A DNA stretch of 64,000 nt from Flavobacterium anseongense (GTDB lineage Bacteria; Bacteroidota; Bacteroidia; Flavobacteriales; Flavobacteriaceae), in NCBI RefSeq assembly GCF_021608185.1, contig NZ_JAKIHN010000001.1, forward strand, positions 558,001 to 622,000, read 5' to 3'. A program made the position numbers and the translations under genes. Shown in pieces: positions 8,709 to 17,862 of the stretch (its first letter is position 1; each line of letters opens with the position of its first letter). Below the pieces are notes generated by a model. It was given only the letters and a program-made list of their open reading frames with translations, did no database searches and was not told the origin of the DNA.

Positions 8709-10277
8709 ATGAAATCAAAGGAAAAATATTTGCCAATACTATTATTTGCCTGCGTTGCCTTAGGCATTGTCATTGGTGGTATGCTAAATTTTCCGCAACG
8801 AACACTATCAAAACAAAATGCGCGAAAAGTCAAACTTGAACGCCTAATGGATTTTATCAATGAAGAATATGTTGATGATGTCAATTCTGATTCGATTGTC
8901 GAAATGACCGTAAACAGTATTCTGGCAAATCTTGACCCGCATTCTGTTTATCTTCCGCCAAACGAGCAATCATCTGAAGCCGAAATTATGAAAGGTGATT
9001 TTGTCGGCATTGGTGTGAATTTTTATATGTTTAATGACACGGTTACAGTGGTAAGACCTATAGAAAACGGCCCGGCTGCAAAAGCGGGGATCCTTTCCGG
9101 GGACCGAATTCTATACGCCGGTAAAAGCAAACTTTTTGGACGAAAATTACCAACAGATAGCTTATACAGCAAACTAAAAGGCGAAGAAGGTTCAAAAGTG
9201 GTGCTGACAATTTTCAGAAAAAGTACTAACAAAAAACTAAAGCTTACCGTTGAGCGCGAAGTTGTTCCGATAAAAAGTGTCGATACGTATTTGATGCTCA
9301 ATAAAACTTTAGGCTACATCAAAATCAATCGGTTTGCCGAGAATACTTATGACGAATTCAGAACCGGTTTAGAGCAATTAAAAAAACAGGGAATGACCAC
9401 TTTAGTAATTGACTTACGCGACAATGGAGGTGGTTATTTAGAAAAAGCGGTTGAAATTGCTGACGAACTATTAAAAGATAAAGAACTTGTCGTTTTTACC
9501 AAAAACAGAAAAGGAACAGTCAACAAGACATATGCAACTGAAGAAGGTATTTTTGAAACCGGAAAAGTGTTCGTATTAATTGATGAAAACTCGGCATCAG
9601 CAAGCGAAATTCTGGCTGGTGCGATTCAGGATAATGACCGAGGAACAATTGTTGGTCGACGCTCATTTGGCAAAGGATTAGTGCAACGCGAAATGGGTTT
9701 TGAAGATGGTTCAGCAGTTCGTTTGACGACTTCAAGATATTATACTCCAAGCGGAAGATCTATTCAAAAACCCTATACAAAAGGTGAAGGCGACAAATAC
9801 AGTCACGATGCTGAAACCCGTTTCGCAAGTGGCGAACTTTATGAAAAAGACAAAATGAAAATTGCCGATTCTCTGAAATTTAAAACCAAAAAAGGAAGAA
9901 CAGTTTATGGCGGCGGCGGAATTGTACCTGACATTTTTGTCCCGCTTGAAGTAAAAAAAGGCGAAGAAAATTTGGCTTATATTTTAAACTCCGGAGTTGT
10001 GGGACATTTTGTTTTTGAGCAATTAGATAAAAATCGAAACGCATTCAAAGGATTGAAATTCGAACAGTTTTTAAGCAAAATGCAAAATGATTACAGCTAT
10101 GTTCCAAAATTGGAAAACTATCTTAAAGACGCTGGTTTGGATATGAAATTGGACAGCAATAAAACCTTGGTTAAAAAATATATCTCTGCTGAATTTGCGC
10201 GTCAGTTATTTGGTGAAAGCCAATATTACAACATCATTCTCAAAGATGATACGATGTTAAAAGCAATATTAAAATAA
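8709..10277 (+). CDS. S41-family C-terminal processing peptidase
   Basis: This periplasmic serine protease cleaves C-termini of exported proteins. Residues about 6-26 form an N-terminal membrane anchor or signal sequence. A PDZ domain spans about residues 90-175 (GIGVNFYMFNDTVTVVRPIENGPAAKAGILSGD). The catalytic domain contains ENSASASEILAGAIQDN, with the nucleophilic Ser near residue 300, and RRSFGKGLVQ, with the general-base Lys near residue 323. That is a Ser/Lys dyad as in Prc/CtpA. The 522-residue length is normal for Bacteroidota copies. The native substrate cannot be told from sequence. Confidence 0.92.
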   Translation: MKSKEKYLPILLFACVALGIVIGGMLNFPQRTLSKQNARKVKLERLMDFINEEYVDDVNSDSIVEMTVNSILANLDPHSVYLPPNEQSSEAEIMKGDFVGIGVNFYMFNDTVTVVRPIENGPAAKAGILSGDRILYAGKSKLFGRKLPTDSLYSKLKGEEGSKVVLTIFRKSTNKKLKLTVEREVVPIKSVDTYLMLNKTLGYIKINRFAENTYDEFRTGLEQLKKQGMTTLVIDLRDNGGGYLEKAVEIADELLKDKELVVFTKNRKGTVNKTYATEEGIFETGKVFVLIDENSASASEILAGAIQDNDRGTIVGRRSFGKGLVQREMGFEDGSAVRLTTSRYYTPSGRSIQKPYTKGEGDKYSHDAETRFASGELYEKDKMKIADSLKFKTKKGRTVYGGGGIVPDIFVPLEVKKGEENLAYILNSGVVGHFVFEQLDKNRNAFKGLKFEQFLSKMQNDYSYVPKLENYLKDAGLDMKLDSNKTLVKKYISAEFARQLFGESQYYNIILKDDTMLKAILK

Positions 10278-10278
10278 G

Positions 10279-10887
10279 CTATTTTTTTATTGAGTCGTGA
10301 CTTTGCGAGGAAATTCCATTATTCCATAAAGTCAGAATATCGGTCGCTACCGCGGCACCGCTTCCGGCTGCAATTGCTAACTGACTGCGCCAACCGGCTA
10401 GCGTTCCCACTACATAAATTCCCTCAGCTACTTTGTGATCTTCATTTTTAAGTTGAATTCGCTGCTTCTCGGCTAAGGCTTTTTTGTGTGTTTCAACATA
10501 CTGCATCAAACCTTCGATGTCAAAAGTGTTAGAATAACCAATGGCAACAACAATGTTTCTTGTCTGATACGAATTCTTATTGGTTGTAACCGTAAAATTT
10601 GGGAATTCACCTGCAACTTTCAATACTTTTTCCCCTTCAATTTGAGTTACATGCGGATATAATTGTTGTAAATGTTCGGTGCTTTCGGTCAATAATTCTG
10701 AACCTAATTTCCCCGAAGGAACGCCATAAGCATTGTAAAATATAGCTTCTTGAAGTGATGATGTTTTTTGGTGCGTAATAATTCCGATTTTTTTATCCTG
10801 TACAAATGCTTTCTTATGAGCCGAACCCAAAACCAAAGCACATGACATTCCGGAAACGCCACCACCAATTATTAGAACATCATACAT
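10279..10887 (-). CDS. NAD(P)/FAD-dependent oxidoreductase, short thioredoxin-reductase-like
   Basis: The N-terminus MYDVLIIGGGVSGMSCALVLG is a GxGxxG dinucleotide-binding fold for FAD. The C-terminal VAEGIYVVGTLAGWRSQLAIAAGSG is the G-D-like motif that closes over FAD in the thioredoxin reductase family. At 202 residues it lacks the inserted NAD(P)H domain and the redox CxxC pair, so it is a reduced relative and not a thioredoxin reductase. The physiological substrate is unknown. It converges on the S41 protease gene with only one base between the stops. Confidence 0.8.
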   Translation of the reverse strand: MYDVLIIGGGVSGMSCALVLGSAHKKAFVQDKKIGIITHQKTSSLQEAIFYNAYGVPSGKLGSELLTESTEHLQQLYPHVTQIEGEKVLKVAGEFPNFTVTTNKNSYQTRNIVVAIGYSNTFDIEGLMQYVETHKKALAEKQRIQLKNEDHKVAEGIYVVGTLAGWRSQLAIAAGSGAAVATDILTLWNNGISSQSHDSIKK

Positions 10888-10916
10888 AGTTTTACAAATT
10901 ACAAATTATTAAAAAA

Positions 10917-11012
10917 CAAATCACAAATAAAAGTCAAATCATAAAACCCAGGCCTTTTGTATTTTGAAATTTGACTTTTATTTGGGATTTGGAATTTGCT
11001 ATTTGAGATTTA
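10917..11012. repeat. AT-rich inverted repeat in the marC to oxidoreductase spacer
   Basis: The arms AAATAAAAGTCAAAT (10925-10939) and ATTTGACTTTTATTT (10969-10983) are perfect complements. With outer CAAAT/ATTTG pairs the stem exceeds 20 bp. It is followed by TTTGGGATTTGGAATTTG-type sequence also seen near 11860 and 38285. It may act as a terminator for the 65-residue gene. Confidence 0.55.
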
Positions 11013-11019
11013 AAAAAAT

Positions 11020-11217
11020 TTAGTTTTTAAGTTTTTCTTCGATTTTTTTAGACATTCTAAAAATCAAAAGAATAAGAACGGCGCAAAAAGAAGCCGCAAT
11101 GCCAATCAAAGCAATCATGCTGTTCCCTTCAAACGGTTTGTCGAAATCGAGCAGAAAAACATTTACTATTATCAGCGCAATAGCAATAAAAAGAAGTATG
11201 TTGGTGAAAATTTTCAT
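11020..11217 (-). CDS. Small membrane protein, 65 residues
   Basis: Two hydrophobic helices are visible (residues about 3-24 and 33-54), separated by a short DFDKPFEGN loop, with a basic C-terminus (RMSKKIEEKLKN). It sits 38 bases downstream of marC on the same strand and has its own perfect promoter motif at 11235-11242. No family is recognised. Coding is supported by the membrane profile, the good ATG and the promoter. Confidence 0.65.
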   Translation of the reverse strand: MKIFTNILLFIAIALIIVNVFLLDFDKPFEGNSMIALIGIAASFCAVLILLIFRMSKKIEEKLKN

Positions 11218-11234
11218 GAATTACATTTAGAGGA

Positions 11235-11242
11235 CAAAAATA
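11235..11242 (-). promoter_or_regulatory. Promoter -7 element of the 65-residue gene
   Basis: The minus strand reads TATTTTTG, an exact TAnnTTTG match, 17 bases upstream of the ATG and just past the marC stop. Confidence 0.45.
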
Positions 11243-11255
11243 CTAAAATTTGGCT

Positions 11256-11831
11256 TTATGCAAATAGTCCTTTAACATTCGCGGCGAATAATTTAACAGC
11301 TATGGCCAAAAGTACAATGCCAAAAACTTTTCGAATGATACTTAATCCATTTTCGCCAAGCATTTTTTCAATTTTGGCAGATGATTTCAAAACCAAATAC
11401 ACCAAAATAATATTCAAAACTATGGCAACGATTATGTTTACAGATTGAAATTCTGCACGCAACGAAAGTAAGGTTGTCATCGTTCCGGCACCAGCAACCA
11501 AGGGAAATGCAATCGGAACTATAGAAGCCGAAGTTGCTTTATCATCTTTGTACAACCGAATTCCAAGTATCATTTCTAAAGCTAAAAAGAACAGCACAAA
11601 CGAACCGGCTACAGCAAAAGAATTCGCATCAATACCAATTAATTTCAGGATTTCTTCACCCACAAAAAGAAACGCAATCATAATTCCGGCCGAAACCAAT
11701 GAAGCTTTTCCCGATTGAATATGTCCAAATTTTGCCCGCAAACCTATAATTACAGGAATACTTCCTACGATATCAATCACGGCAAAAAGCACCATTGTGG
11801 CTGTCGCTATTTCTCTAAAATCGATGTTCAT
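11256..11831 (-). CDS. MarC-family integral membrane protein
   Basis: This 191-residue inner-membrane protein has six hydrophobic helices. The N-terminal IVGSIPVIIGLRAKFG and the central PIAFPLVAGAGTMTTLLSL are the conserved MarC/UPF0056 motifs, the latter with the family's P-x-A-x-P-L-x-x-G-P/A-G pattern. The family was once tied to multiple antibiotic resistance, but its function is unresolved. A perfect promoter motif lies at 11845-11852 on the minus strand, 13 bases before the ATG. Confidence 0.9.
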   Translation of the reverse strand: MNIDFREIATATMVLFAVIDIVGSIPVIIGLRAKFGHIQSGKASLVSAGIMIAFLFVGEEILKLIGIDANSFAVAGSFVLFFLALEMILGIRLYKDDKATSASIVPIAFPLVAGAGTMTTLLSLRAEFQSVNIIVAIVLNIILVYLVLKSSAKIEKMLGENGLSIIRKVFGIVLLAIAVKLFAANVKGLFA

Positions 11832-11844
11832 ATATTTCTTTTTT

Positions 11845-11852
11845 CAAAAGTA
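11845..11852 (-). promoter_or_regulatory. Promoter -7 element of marC
   Basis: The minus strand reads TACTTTTG, an exact TAnnTTTG match, 13 bases upstream of the start codon. Confidence 0.5.
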
Positions 11853-11950
11853 CTAAATTCCAAAATGGAAATTCCAAATCCCAAATCTAAATTGGCTATT
11901 TTTGCACAGAATTTAATTCCTAAATCATAAATCCTTATTCCTAAATTCTA

Positions 11951-12523
11951 ATGTTTCAATTAGGTAAAACCATAGTTTCTGAAGACATCCTCGAAAAAGA
12001 TTTTGTTTGTAATCTTTCAGCCTGCCATGGTGCTTGCTGTGTCGATGGCGATGCCGGAGCACCTTTGACAAAAGAAGAAACCGAAATTTTGGAAAAAATC
12101 TATCCAAAAGTAAAACCCTTTTTACGCAAAGAAGGTATAGTAGCTATAGAAAAATTAGGCACTTGGGTTGTGGGAACCGACCAGGATTTGGAGACTCCAT
12201 TAATCGATAATAAAGATTGTGCCTATGTAATTTTTGATGGAAAAACAGCACTTTGCGGTATCGAGCAAGCCTATAATCAAGGAATCATTGATTGGAAAAA
12301 ACCGGTTTCCTGTCATTTGTATCCGATTCGTGTAAAAGATTTTACCGAATTTGCCGCCGTCAATTATGACCGTTGGGACATTTGCAATCCAGCTTGTTCA
12401 TTAGGAAAAGAGCTTGAAGTTCCGGTATATAAGTTTGTAAAAGAAGCTTTGATTAGAAGATTTGGCGAAGATTGGTACGCTGAATTAGAGAAAGTTGCTG
12501 AAGATTTAAAGAATGGAAAGTAA
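11951..12523 (+). CDS. DUF3109-like cysteine-rich protein
   Basis: The 190-residue cytoplasmic protein has a cysteine pattern: [11 protein letters not shown] at residues about 17-27, then [26 protein letters not shown] and CNPACSLG. This set of conserved Cys is typical of the DUF3109/YkgJ-like group and suggests a bound zinc or iron-sulfur centre. The function is unknown. The ATG follows a marC-divergent spacer containing AT-rich repeats. It ends 80 bases before tRNA-Ala. Confidence 0.82.
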   Translation: MFQLGKTIVSEDILEKDFVCNLSACHGACCVDGDAGAPLTKEETEILEKIYPKVKPFLRKEGIVAIEKLGTWVVGTDQDLETPLIDNKDCAYVIFDGKTALCGIEQAYNQGIIDWKKPVSCHLYPIRVKDFTEFAAVNYDRWDICNPACSLGKELEVPVYKFVKEALIRRFGEDWYAELEKVAEDLKNGK

Positions 12524-12579
12524 TTAAATTCCAAACAAAAAATAAAGATTCACTTGACTTGTCTTTTGTTTGTATAAAA

Positions 12580-12587
12580 TTATATAT
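12580..12587 (+). promoter_or_regulatory. Promoter of the tRNA-Ala gene
   Basis: TATATTTG is an exact TAnnTTTG match about 17 bases before the tRNA 5' end. A TTG lies about 21 bases further upstream, in the CTTGACTTG stretch, as expected for a Bacteroidota -33 element. Confidence 0.55.
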
Positions 12588-12603
12588 TTGTCGGACAAAT
12601 TTT

Positions 12604-12677
12604 GGGGATGTAGCTCAGCTGGTTAGAGTGCTTGCCTGGCAGGCAAGAAGTCGTGGGTTCGAGTCCCATCTTCTCCA
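12604..12677 (+). tRNA. tRNA-Ala (anticodon GGC)
   Basis: A full cloverleaf can be drawn. The acceptor stem is GGGGATG with CTTCTCC, the anticodon stem CTTGC/GCAAG encloses loop CTGGCAG (anticodon GGC), and the T arm is GTGGG-TTCGAGT-CCCAT. The G3-U70 wobble pair that defines alanine tRNAs is present. CCA is not encoded; A73 is followed by CAA. Confidence 0.95.
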
Positions 12678-12679
12678 CA

Positions 12680-12715
12680 AAAGCCGTTTGGTTAAAAACC
12701 AGATGGCTTTTTTTT
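12680..12715 (+). terminator. Terminator after tRNA-Ala
   Basis: AAAGCCGTTTGGTT pairs imperfectly with AACCAGATGGCTTT across a short A-rich loop, followed by a run of T. Confidence 0.75.
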
Positions 12716-12745
12716 ATTTCTTATCTTTACATCAAATCATAATTT

Positions 12746-13510
12746 ATGTCTGACGAAAATTCAAACGGATTTATCGAAATTCAAATCGAAGATACCATTG
12801 CTACGATTACTTTTAGTCATCCGGCAAGCAATTCATTTCCAAGTGAATTATTACAAAAGTTGACAGATGAATTAAATAAAATTTCTGCTAATGCTGAAGT
12901 GAATGTAGTTATTTTGCAAAGCGAAGGCAATGCGTTTTGTGCAGGCGCTTCTTTTGACGAACTCCTCTCCATAACCGATTTTGAAACCGGAAAAAAATTC
13001 TTTTCGGGTTTTGCCAATGTGATTAATGCGATGCGAAAGTGTTCCAAAATCATCGTCGGTAAAATACAAGGCAAAGCTGTTGGTGGTGGCGTTGGTCTTA
13101 TTGCAGCCTGTGATTTTGCTTTTGCGTATCAGGATGCAGGTATTAAATTATCTGAAATCGCAATCGGTATTGGACCGTTCGTAATTGAACCGGCAGTTTC
13201 CAGAAAAATTGGTAAAATCGCCATGTCTGAATTGACATTACAACCCAACATTTGGCAAACGGCTGATTGGGCAAAGGAAAAAGGATTGTATGCCGATATT
13301 TTTGACAGCCAAAACGAAGTAACTGAAGCCACGATAAAACTTGCTAAAAAATTAGCATCTTACAATCCTGAGGCTTTATCCGAATTGAAAAAAATATTTT
13401 GGCAAGGCACAGAAAATTGGGATGAACTGTTATATGAAAGAGCTGCTATTTCGGGAAAACTAGTACTTTCTGATTTTACCAAAGAAGCCTTGAGCCAATT
13501 TAAAAAGTAA
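12746..13510 (+). CDS. Enoyl-CoA hydratase/isomerase family protein
   Basis: This 254-residue crotonase-fold enzyme acts on acyl-CoA thioesters. The oxyanion-hole segments are visible as LQSEGNAFCAGASFDELL (near residue 54) and GKAVGGGVGLIAACDFAFA (near residue 105). The catalytic-Glu region reads LSEIAIGIGPFVIEPAVSRKIG (near residue 132). The IGIGPFVIEPAV variant differs from the classical GGTQRL motif and is typical of Bacteroidota members whose substrate is not certain; branched-chain amino acid or phenylacetate breakdown are candidates. It starts about 30 bases after the tRNA terminator. Confidence 0.87.
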   Translation: MSDENSNGFIEIQIEDTIATITFSHPASNSFPSELLQKLTDELNKISANAEVNVVILQSEGNAFCAGASFDELLSITDFETGKKFFSGFANVINAMRKCSKIIVGKIQGKAVGGGVGLIAACDFAFAYQDAGIKLSEIAIGIGPFVIEPAVSRKIGKIAMSELTLQPNIWQTADWAKEKGLYADIFDSQNEVTEATIKLAKKLASYNPEALSELKKIFWQGTENWDELLYERAAISGKLVLSDFTKEALSQFKK

Positions 13511-13511
13511 T

Positions 13512-13519
13512 TACCTTTG
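13512..13519 (+). promoter_or_regulatory. Promoter -7 element of the queD-like gene
   Basis: TACCTTTG is an exact TAnnTTTG match, 16 bases before the ATG at 13536. Confidence 0.5.
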
Positions 13520-13535
13520 CAATAAATTTTCAAGC

Positions 13536-13985
13536 ATGAGTAACATCAGAATCACAAAACAATTTTCTTTCGAAACCGGACACGCGCTATATGGCTATGA
13601 TGGCAAATGCAAAAATGTGCACGGACACAGCTATAAACTTTCGGTGACGGTTATTGGTAAGCCTATTTCGGATACTTCAAATGTAAAATTCGGGATGGTA
13701 ATTGACTTTTCTGATTTGAAAAAAATTGTCAAAGAAGAAGTCGTTGATGCTTTTGACCATGCAACTGTTTTTAATAAAAACACACCACATGTTGAATTGG
13801 CTGCCGAATTAAAAAGCCGCGGACATCATGTAATTTTGGTGGATTACCAACCTACGAGCGAAAATATGGTAACTGATTTTGCCAAAAAAATAAAAAGTCG
13901 TTTGCCAAATGATATCAAATTGCATTCGCTGAAATTACAGGAAACCGAGACGTCTTTTGCCGAATGGTTTGCCTCAGATAACTAA
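13536..13985 (+). CDS. queD: 6-carboxytetrahydropterin synthase / 6-pyruvoyl tetrahydropterin synthase family
   Basis: This protein of the T-fold pterin synthase family converts dihydroneopterin triphosphate in the queuosine precursor (preQ0) pathway. Zinc ligands are visible as His in FETGHALYGY and the HGHSY pair in CKNVHGHSYKL, with the catalytic Cys just before them. VIDFSDLKKIVKEEVVDAFDHATVF and the C-terminal Glu in LQETETSFAEW complete the site. The 149-residue length is normal. No other queuosine genes are close, so the symbol rests on family resemblance. Confidence 0.85.
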   Translation: MSNIRITKQFSFETGHALYGYDGKCKNVHGHSYKLSVTVIGKPISDTSNVKFGMVIDFSDLKKIVKEEVVDAFDHATVFNKNTPHVELAAELKSRGHHVILVDYQPTSENMVTDFAKKIKSRLPNDIKLHSLKLQETETSFAEWFASDN

Positions 13986-13992
13986 ATTGTCA

Positions 13993-14011
13993 CACTGAGC
14001 CTGTCGAAGTG
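13993..14011. repeat. Dispersed imperfect palindrome
   Basis: CACTGAGCCTGTCGAAGTG has complementary CACT/AGTG ends. Such short elements are common between genes of Flavobacteriaceae. Only this copy is in the window. Confidence 0.45.
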
Positions 14012-14032
14012 CCTTTATAAAACTAACTTTAA

Positions 14033-14785
14033 ATGACTATTTCTCCCAACAAAAAAATATATTTTGCTTCTGACCAACACTTTGGTGCACCGACACCTGA
14101 AGCTAGTTTTCCGCGTGAACAAAAATTTGTCGCCTGGCTTGACGAAGTAAAAAAAGATGCAGAATGTATTTTCCTGTTAGGTGATTTATTTGATTTTTGG
14201 TTTGAATATAAAACGGTTGTTCCTAAAGGTTTCGTAAGAGTTCTGGGCAAATTAGCCGAAATTCGCGACAGTGGAATTCCGATTTATTTCTTTGTGGGCA
14301 ACCACGATTTGTGGATGAACGATTATTTTCAAAAAGAGTTGAACATTCCGGTTTATCACGATAATCAGGAATATGAATTCAACGGAAAATCCTTTTTAAT
14401 TGGACATGGCGACGGAAAAGGTCCGGGAGACAAAGGATACAAACGCATGAAAAAAGTGTTTACCAGTCCGTTTTCAAAATGGCTGTATCGTTGGCTGCAT
14501 CCTGATATTGGAGTGAAGTTAGCGCAATACCTTTCTGTAAAAAATAAACTAATTTCGGGCGATGCCGATGTGAAATTCCTTGGCGAAGAAAAAGAATGGT
14601 TAGTACAATATTCCAAACGAAAACTCGAAACCAAACAGTATAACTACCTTATTTTTGGTCATCGCCATTTACCAATGGTTTTAAAAGTTGGTGAAAACTC
14701 AGAATATATCAACCTTGGCGATTGGATTGGTTACTTTACATATGGTGTTTTTGATGGCGAAAAATTTGAGTTGAAAGAGTATTAG
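14033..14785 (+). CDS. lpxH: UDP-2,3-diacylglucosamine diphosphatase
   Basis: This metallophosphoesterase releases lipid X from UDP-diacylglucosamine in lipid A synthesis. Metal-binding motifs appear in order: FASDQHFGAP (D-x-H, residue about 11), LLGDLFDFWFE (G-D-x-x-D), FVGNHDLWM (G-N-H-D), LIGHGDGKGPGD and FGHRHLP (G-H-x-H). The 250-residue length is right for LpxH and shorter than general phosphoesterases. It converges on the MFS gene with a 12-base gap. Confidence 0.87.
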   Translation: MTISPNKKIYFASDQHFGAPTPEASFPREQKFVAWLDEVKKDAECIFLLGDLFDFWFEYKTVVPKGFVRVLGKLAEIRDSGIPIYFFVGNHDLWMNDYFQKELNIPVYHDNQEYEFNGKSFLIGHGDGKGPGDKGYKRMKKVFTSPFSKWLYRWLHPDIGVKLAQYLSVKNKLISGDADVKFLGEEKEWLVQYSKRKLETKQYNYLIFGHRHLPMVLKVGENSEYINLGDWIGYFTYGVFDGEKFELKEY

Positions 14786-14797
14786 AATTTTAAAAAC

Positions 14798-16066
14798 CTA
14801 TTCTTCACTCTTCAAGGCTTCCACATCTTTTGCCAAATCCAAATTTCTAAACGACGGCGAAATAAATCCGGTAAAAGCAACCGTAATCAATGTCATTGTT
14901 CCTCCAAAAACTACAGCCGGAACTGTTCCCATTATTTTAGCGGTAAGTCCACTTTCGAATGCGCCCAATTCATTTGAAGAACCCACAAAAATTGAATTAA
15001 CTGATGACACTCGACCACGCATATTGTCTGGCGTATGCAACTGTAAAATGGTATTTCGAATCACTACAGAAACACCATCAAAAACACCACTAAAAAACAT
15101 GGCTAAAACAGAAACCCAAAAATAAGTTGACAATCCAAAAATAATGATGCAAACGCCAAACAGAAAAATGGCAGCCAATAATTTAATTCCAGCTTTTTTA
15201 TTCAACGAAATATAAGCCGAAAGTATCATTGTGATTACTGAGCCTACTGCTGGCGCTGCCCGAAGAATTCCAAATCCTTCAGAACCGACTTTAAGTATAT
15301 CTTGAGCAAAAATTGGAAGCAATGCCATAGCACCACCAAAAAGAACTGCAATCATATCTAAAGAAATAGAGCCTAATATTGTTTTGTTTTTAAAGACAAA
15401 TTTGACTCCTTCTGATAAACTTTGAAAAATGGGTTCGCCAATTTTGGGGTTTAAAATAGGTTTCTTTTCAATTTTTGTTAAAAACAATAAAGCGAAAAGT
15501 GAAAAAGCGAAAACCAAACACATTGACCAATGAACGCCAAACAAACTGATGGAAAAACCTGCAACTGCCGGTCCAAACATCGCTGCCATTTGCCAAATAG
15601 AACTGCTCCAGGTCGATGCGTTAGCGTACGCTTTTTTTGGAACAATTAAAGATACTAAGGAAAATACAGTTGGTCCAATAAACGCGCGAACTAAACCTCC
15701 AAAAAACACCAAAGCATAAACAACATACAATATAGTTTGAAGCGATAAATCCTTAGTAATACTTGGAACCGTTATTAAAAAAAGGCCAAAACTAACTACT
15801 GAAAACCCTAAAATACATTTTACTAATAGACTTTTCTTTTCTTTTTGGTCAACTATATGTCCGGCAAACAAAGCCATTCCAACTGCCGGAATAATTTCCA
15901 TTAAACCAATAATTCCAAGTGACAATGGATCTTTTGTAAGTTTATAAACTTCCCATTCAATTATAACAAATTGCATCGACCATGCAAAAACCATGGCAAA
16001 TCGCATCAGTAAAAAAAACTTAAATTCAGTATACCGAAGTGCTTCGTAAGGATCGTTTTTCGTCAT
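14798..16066 (-). CDS. MFS transporter
   Basis: This 422-residue inner-membrane carrier has about twelve hydrophobic segments. The segment MALFAGHIVDQKEKKSLLVK, between helices 2 and 3, is the loop motif of the major facilitator superfamily. The layout, with MGRVSSVNSIFVGSSNELGAFESGL near the C-terminus, resembles the enterobactin-exporter-like (EntS/Bcr-like) drug efflux subgroup. The substrate is unknown. Its start abuts the recJ stop with no gap, so recJ and this gene are one transcript from the recJ promoter. Confidence 0.87.
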   Translation of the reverse strand: MTKNDPYEALRYTEFKFFLLMRFAMVFAWSMQFVIIEWEVYKLTKDPLSLGIIGLMEIIPAVGMALFAGHIVDQKEKKSLLVKCILGFSVVSFGLFLITVPSITKDLSLQTILYVVYALVFFGGLVRAFIGPTVFSLVSLIVPKKAYANASTWSSSIWQMAAMFGPAVAGFSISLFGVHWSMCLVFAFSLFALLFLTKIEKKPILNPKIGEPIFQSLSEGVKFVFKNKTILGSISLDMIAVLFGGAMALLPIFAQDILKVGSEGFGILRAAPAVGSVITMILSAYISLNKKAGIKLLAAIFLFGVCIIIFGLSTYFWVSVLAMFFSGVFDGVSVVIRNTILQLHTPDNMRGRVSSVNSIFVGSSNELGAFESGLTAKIMGTVPAVVFGGTMTLITVAFTGFISPSFRNLDLAKDVEALKSEE

Positions 16067-17761
16067 TTAAACAGGCTTAACATCTTTTAATCTCAATTGC
16101 AAAGATACAGTTCCATTAAATTCATTCTCATCAATACAATAACAAATTGCAATTGGCTGATGGTTTTTTGTTATTTCTAACTTATCGCCTAAACCAAAAC
16201 CTATTGCTCCAATACCTTTCGAATTAGCTTGTTTTACGAATAGCTTTAAATGTTCTCCTTTTTCCCCTAATGTTTTGGCATAACCCGTGTCTTTTAGGTT
16301 TTTGGTCATAAAAGTCGGCGTCATATTTTGCGGACCAAAAGGTTCAAACTGGTTTAATAATCGCACCAATCTATCATCAATATCGGTTAGATTAATTTCT
16401 GCATCAATCGAAATTTCCGGCGTTAACAAATCGGGATGAATGGTTTCTGAGACTACTTTTTCAAACGCATTTTTAAAATTCTGATAATTTTCTTCTTTTA
16501 ATGTCATTCCGGCTGCATACATGTGACCACCAAATTGTTCGAGATGTTCAGAAGCCGCTTCCAACGCATTATAAATGTCAAAATCTTTTACAGAACGCGC
16601 CGAAGCTGCTAGTTTGTCGCCACTTTTGGTAAACACTATCGTTGGGCGATAATAGGTTTCTATCAAGCGTGACGCTACAATTCCAATGACGCCTTTGTGC
16701 CAGTTTTCATCATAAACTACAGTCGTAAATCTATCGGTTTCCTCATTTATTTCTATCTGGTCTAAGGCTTCAATCGTGATTTGTTTGTCTAAATCTTTTC
16801 GGTCAGTATTGTGCTGTTCGATTTCCGAAGCAAATTGTTCGGCTTGGTCTAAATCATATTCCGTCAATAAAGAAACGGCAGCGTTCCCATGTTTTATTCT
16901 TCCGGCTGCATTAATTCTTGGTGCGATGATGAAAACGACATCGGTAATCGTTAACACTTTTTTCTTTACATTTTGGATAAGGGCTTTAATTCCCGGACGC
17001 GGATTTGCATTAATAACTTCCAATCCAAACTTGGCCAAAACCCTGTTCTCACCCGTCATCGGAACAATATCGGCAGCAATTGCGGTGGCAACCAAATCGA
17101 GATAAATCAGTAAATCGTCAATGGTTTGATTTCTGTTTTCGCCCAAAGCCTGAATCAATTTGAAACCAACACCACAACCGCACAATTCATCATACGGATA
17201 CGAACAATCGTCACGTTTTGGGTCGAGAACTGCGACAGCATTTGGCAAAGTATCGCCCGGACGATGGTGATCACAAATGATAAAATCGATGTTTCTTTCA
17301 TTTGCGTAAGCGATATGGTCAATGGATTTTATACCGCAATCCAACGCAATAATCAAAGAAATCCCATTGTCATCTGCAAAATCAATTCCTTTATACGAAA
17401 TTCCGTAGCCTTCGTCATAACGGTCGGGAATGTAAGTCGCGACATTTGGATAATAACTTTTCAGATAAGACGAAACCAACGAAACTGCCGTTGTTCCATC
17501 GACATCATAGTCTCCAAAAACCAGAATATTTTCACCCTTGGCAATCGCAGTTTCAATTCGGGAAACCGCTTTGTCCATATCTTTCATTAGATACGGATTG
17601 TGCAAATCGGCTAAACTCGGACGAAAAAACTGTCTTGCCTGCTCAAAAGTTTCAATACCGCGCTGCACCAAAAGCATCGCAATCAGCTCATCCACTTTTA
17701 ATTGTGAAGCCAAGTCTTTTACTTTTTCGGAAGATGGTTTTGGTTTGAGTGTCCAGCGCAT
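16067..17761 (-). CDS. recJ: Single-stranded-DNA-specific exonuclease RecJ
   Basis: This 5'-3' exonuclease of recombination and mismatch repair has 564 residues. The DHH-phosphoesterase motifs are NILVFGDYDVDGTTAVSL (residue about 78), LIIALDCGI (about 135) and IICDHHRPGDTLPNA (about 156). The DHHA1 half has ASRLIETYYRPTIVF and LEQFGGHMYAAGMTL. An OB-fold closes the C-terminus. It is transcribed ahead of the MFS gene with directly adjoining ends. A perfect promoter motif lies at 17785-17792. Confidence 0.95.
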   Translation of the reverse strand: MRWTLKPKPSSEKVKDLASQLKVDELIAMLLVQRGIETFEQARQFFRPSLADLHNPYLMKDMDKAVSRIETAIAKGENILVFGDYDVDGTTAVSLVSSYLKSYYPNVATYIPDRYDEGYGISYKGIDFADDNGISLIIALDCGIKSIDHIAYANERNIDFIICDHHRPGDTLPNAVAVLDPKRDDCSYPYDELCGCGVGFKLIQALGENRNQTIDDLLIYLDLVATAIAADIVPMTGENRVLAKFGLEVINANPRPGIKALIQNVKKKVLTITDVVFIIAPRINAAGRIKHGNAAVSLLTEYDLDQAEQFASEIEQHNTDRKDLDKQITIEALDQIEINEETDRFTTVVYDENWHKGVIGIVASRLIETYYRPTIVFTKSGDKLAASARSVKDFDIYNALEAASEHLEQFGGHMYAAGMTLKEENYQNFKNAFEKVVSETIHPDLLTPEISIDAEINLTDIDDRLVRLLNQFEPFGPQNMTPTFMTKNLKDTGYAKTLGEKGEHLKLFVKQANSKGIGAIGFGLGDKLEITKNHQPIAICYCIDENEFNGTVSLQLRLKDVKPV

Positions 17762-17784
17762 AATTAATTACGAATGATTGCAAA

Positions 17785-17792
17785 CAAAAATA
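17785..17792 (-). promoter_or_regulatory. Promoter -7 element of recJ
   Basis: The minus strand reads TATTTTTG, an exact TAnnTTTG match, 23 bases upstream of the recJ start. Confidence 0.5.
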
Positions 17793-17862
17793 CGTGAAAG
17801 GCTATAACAAATGATATAGTTTTAGTGTATAATTTATAAATAAAAACCAAAATAATATTTGC

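Noticed and set aside
12559..12753. A 64-codon frame across the tRNA-Ala gene
   Set aside because: It is the translation of the tRNA and its terminator, not a protein gene.
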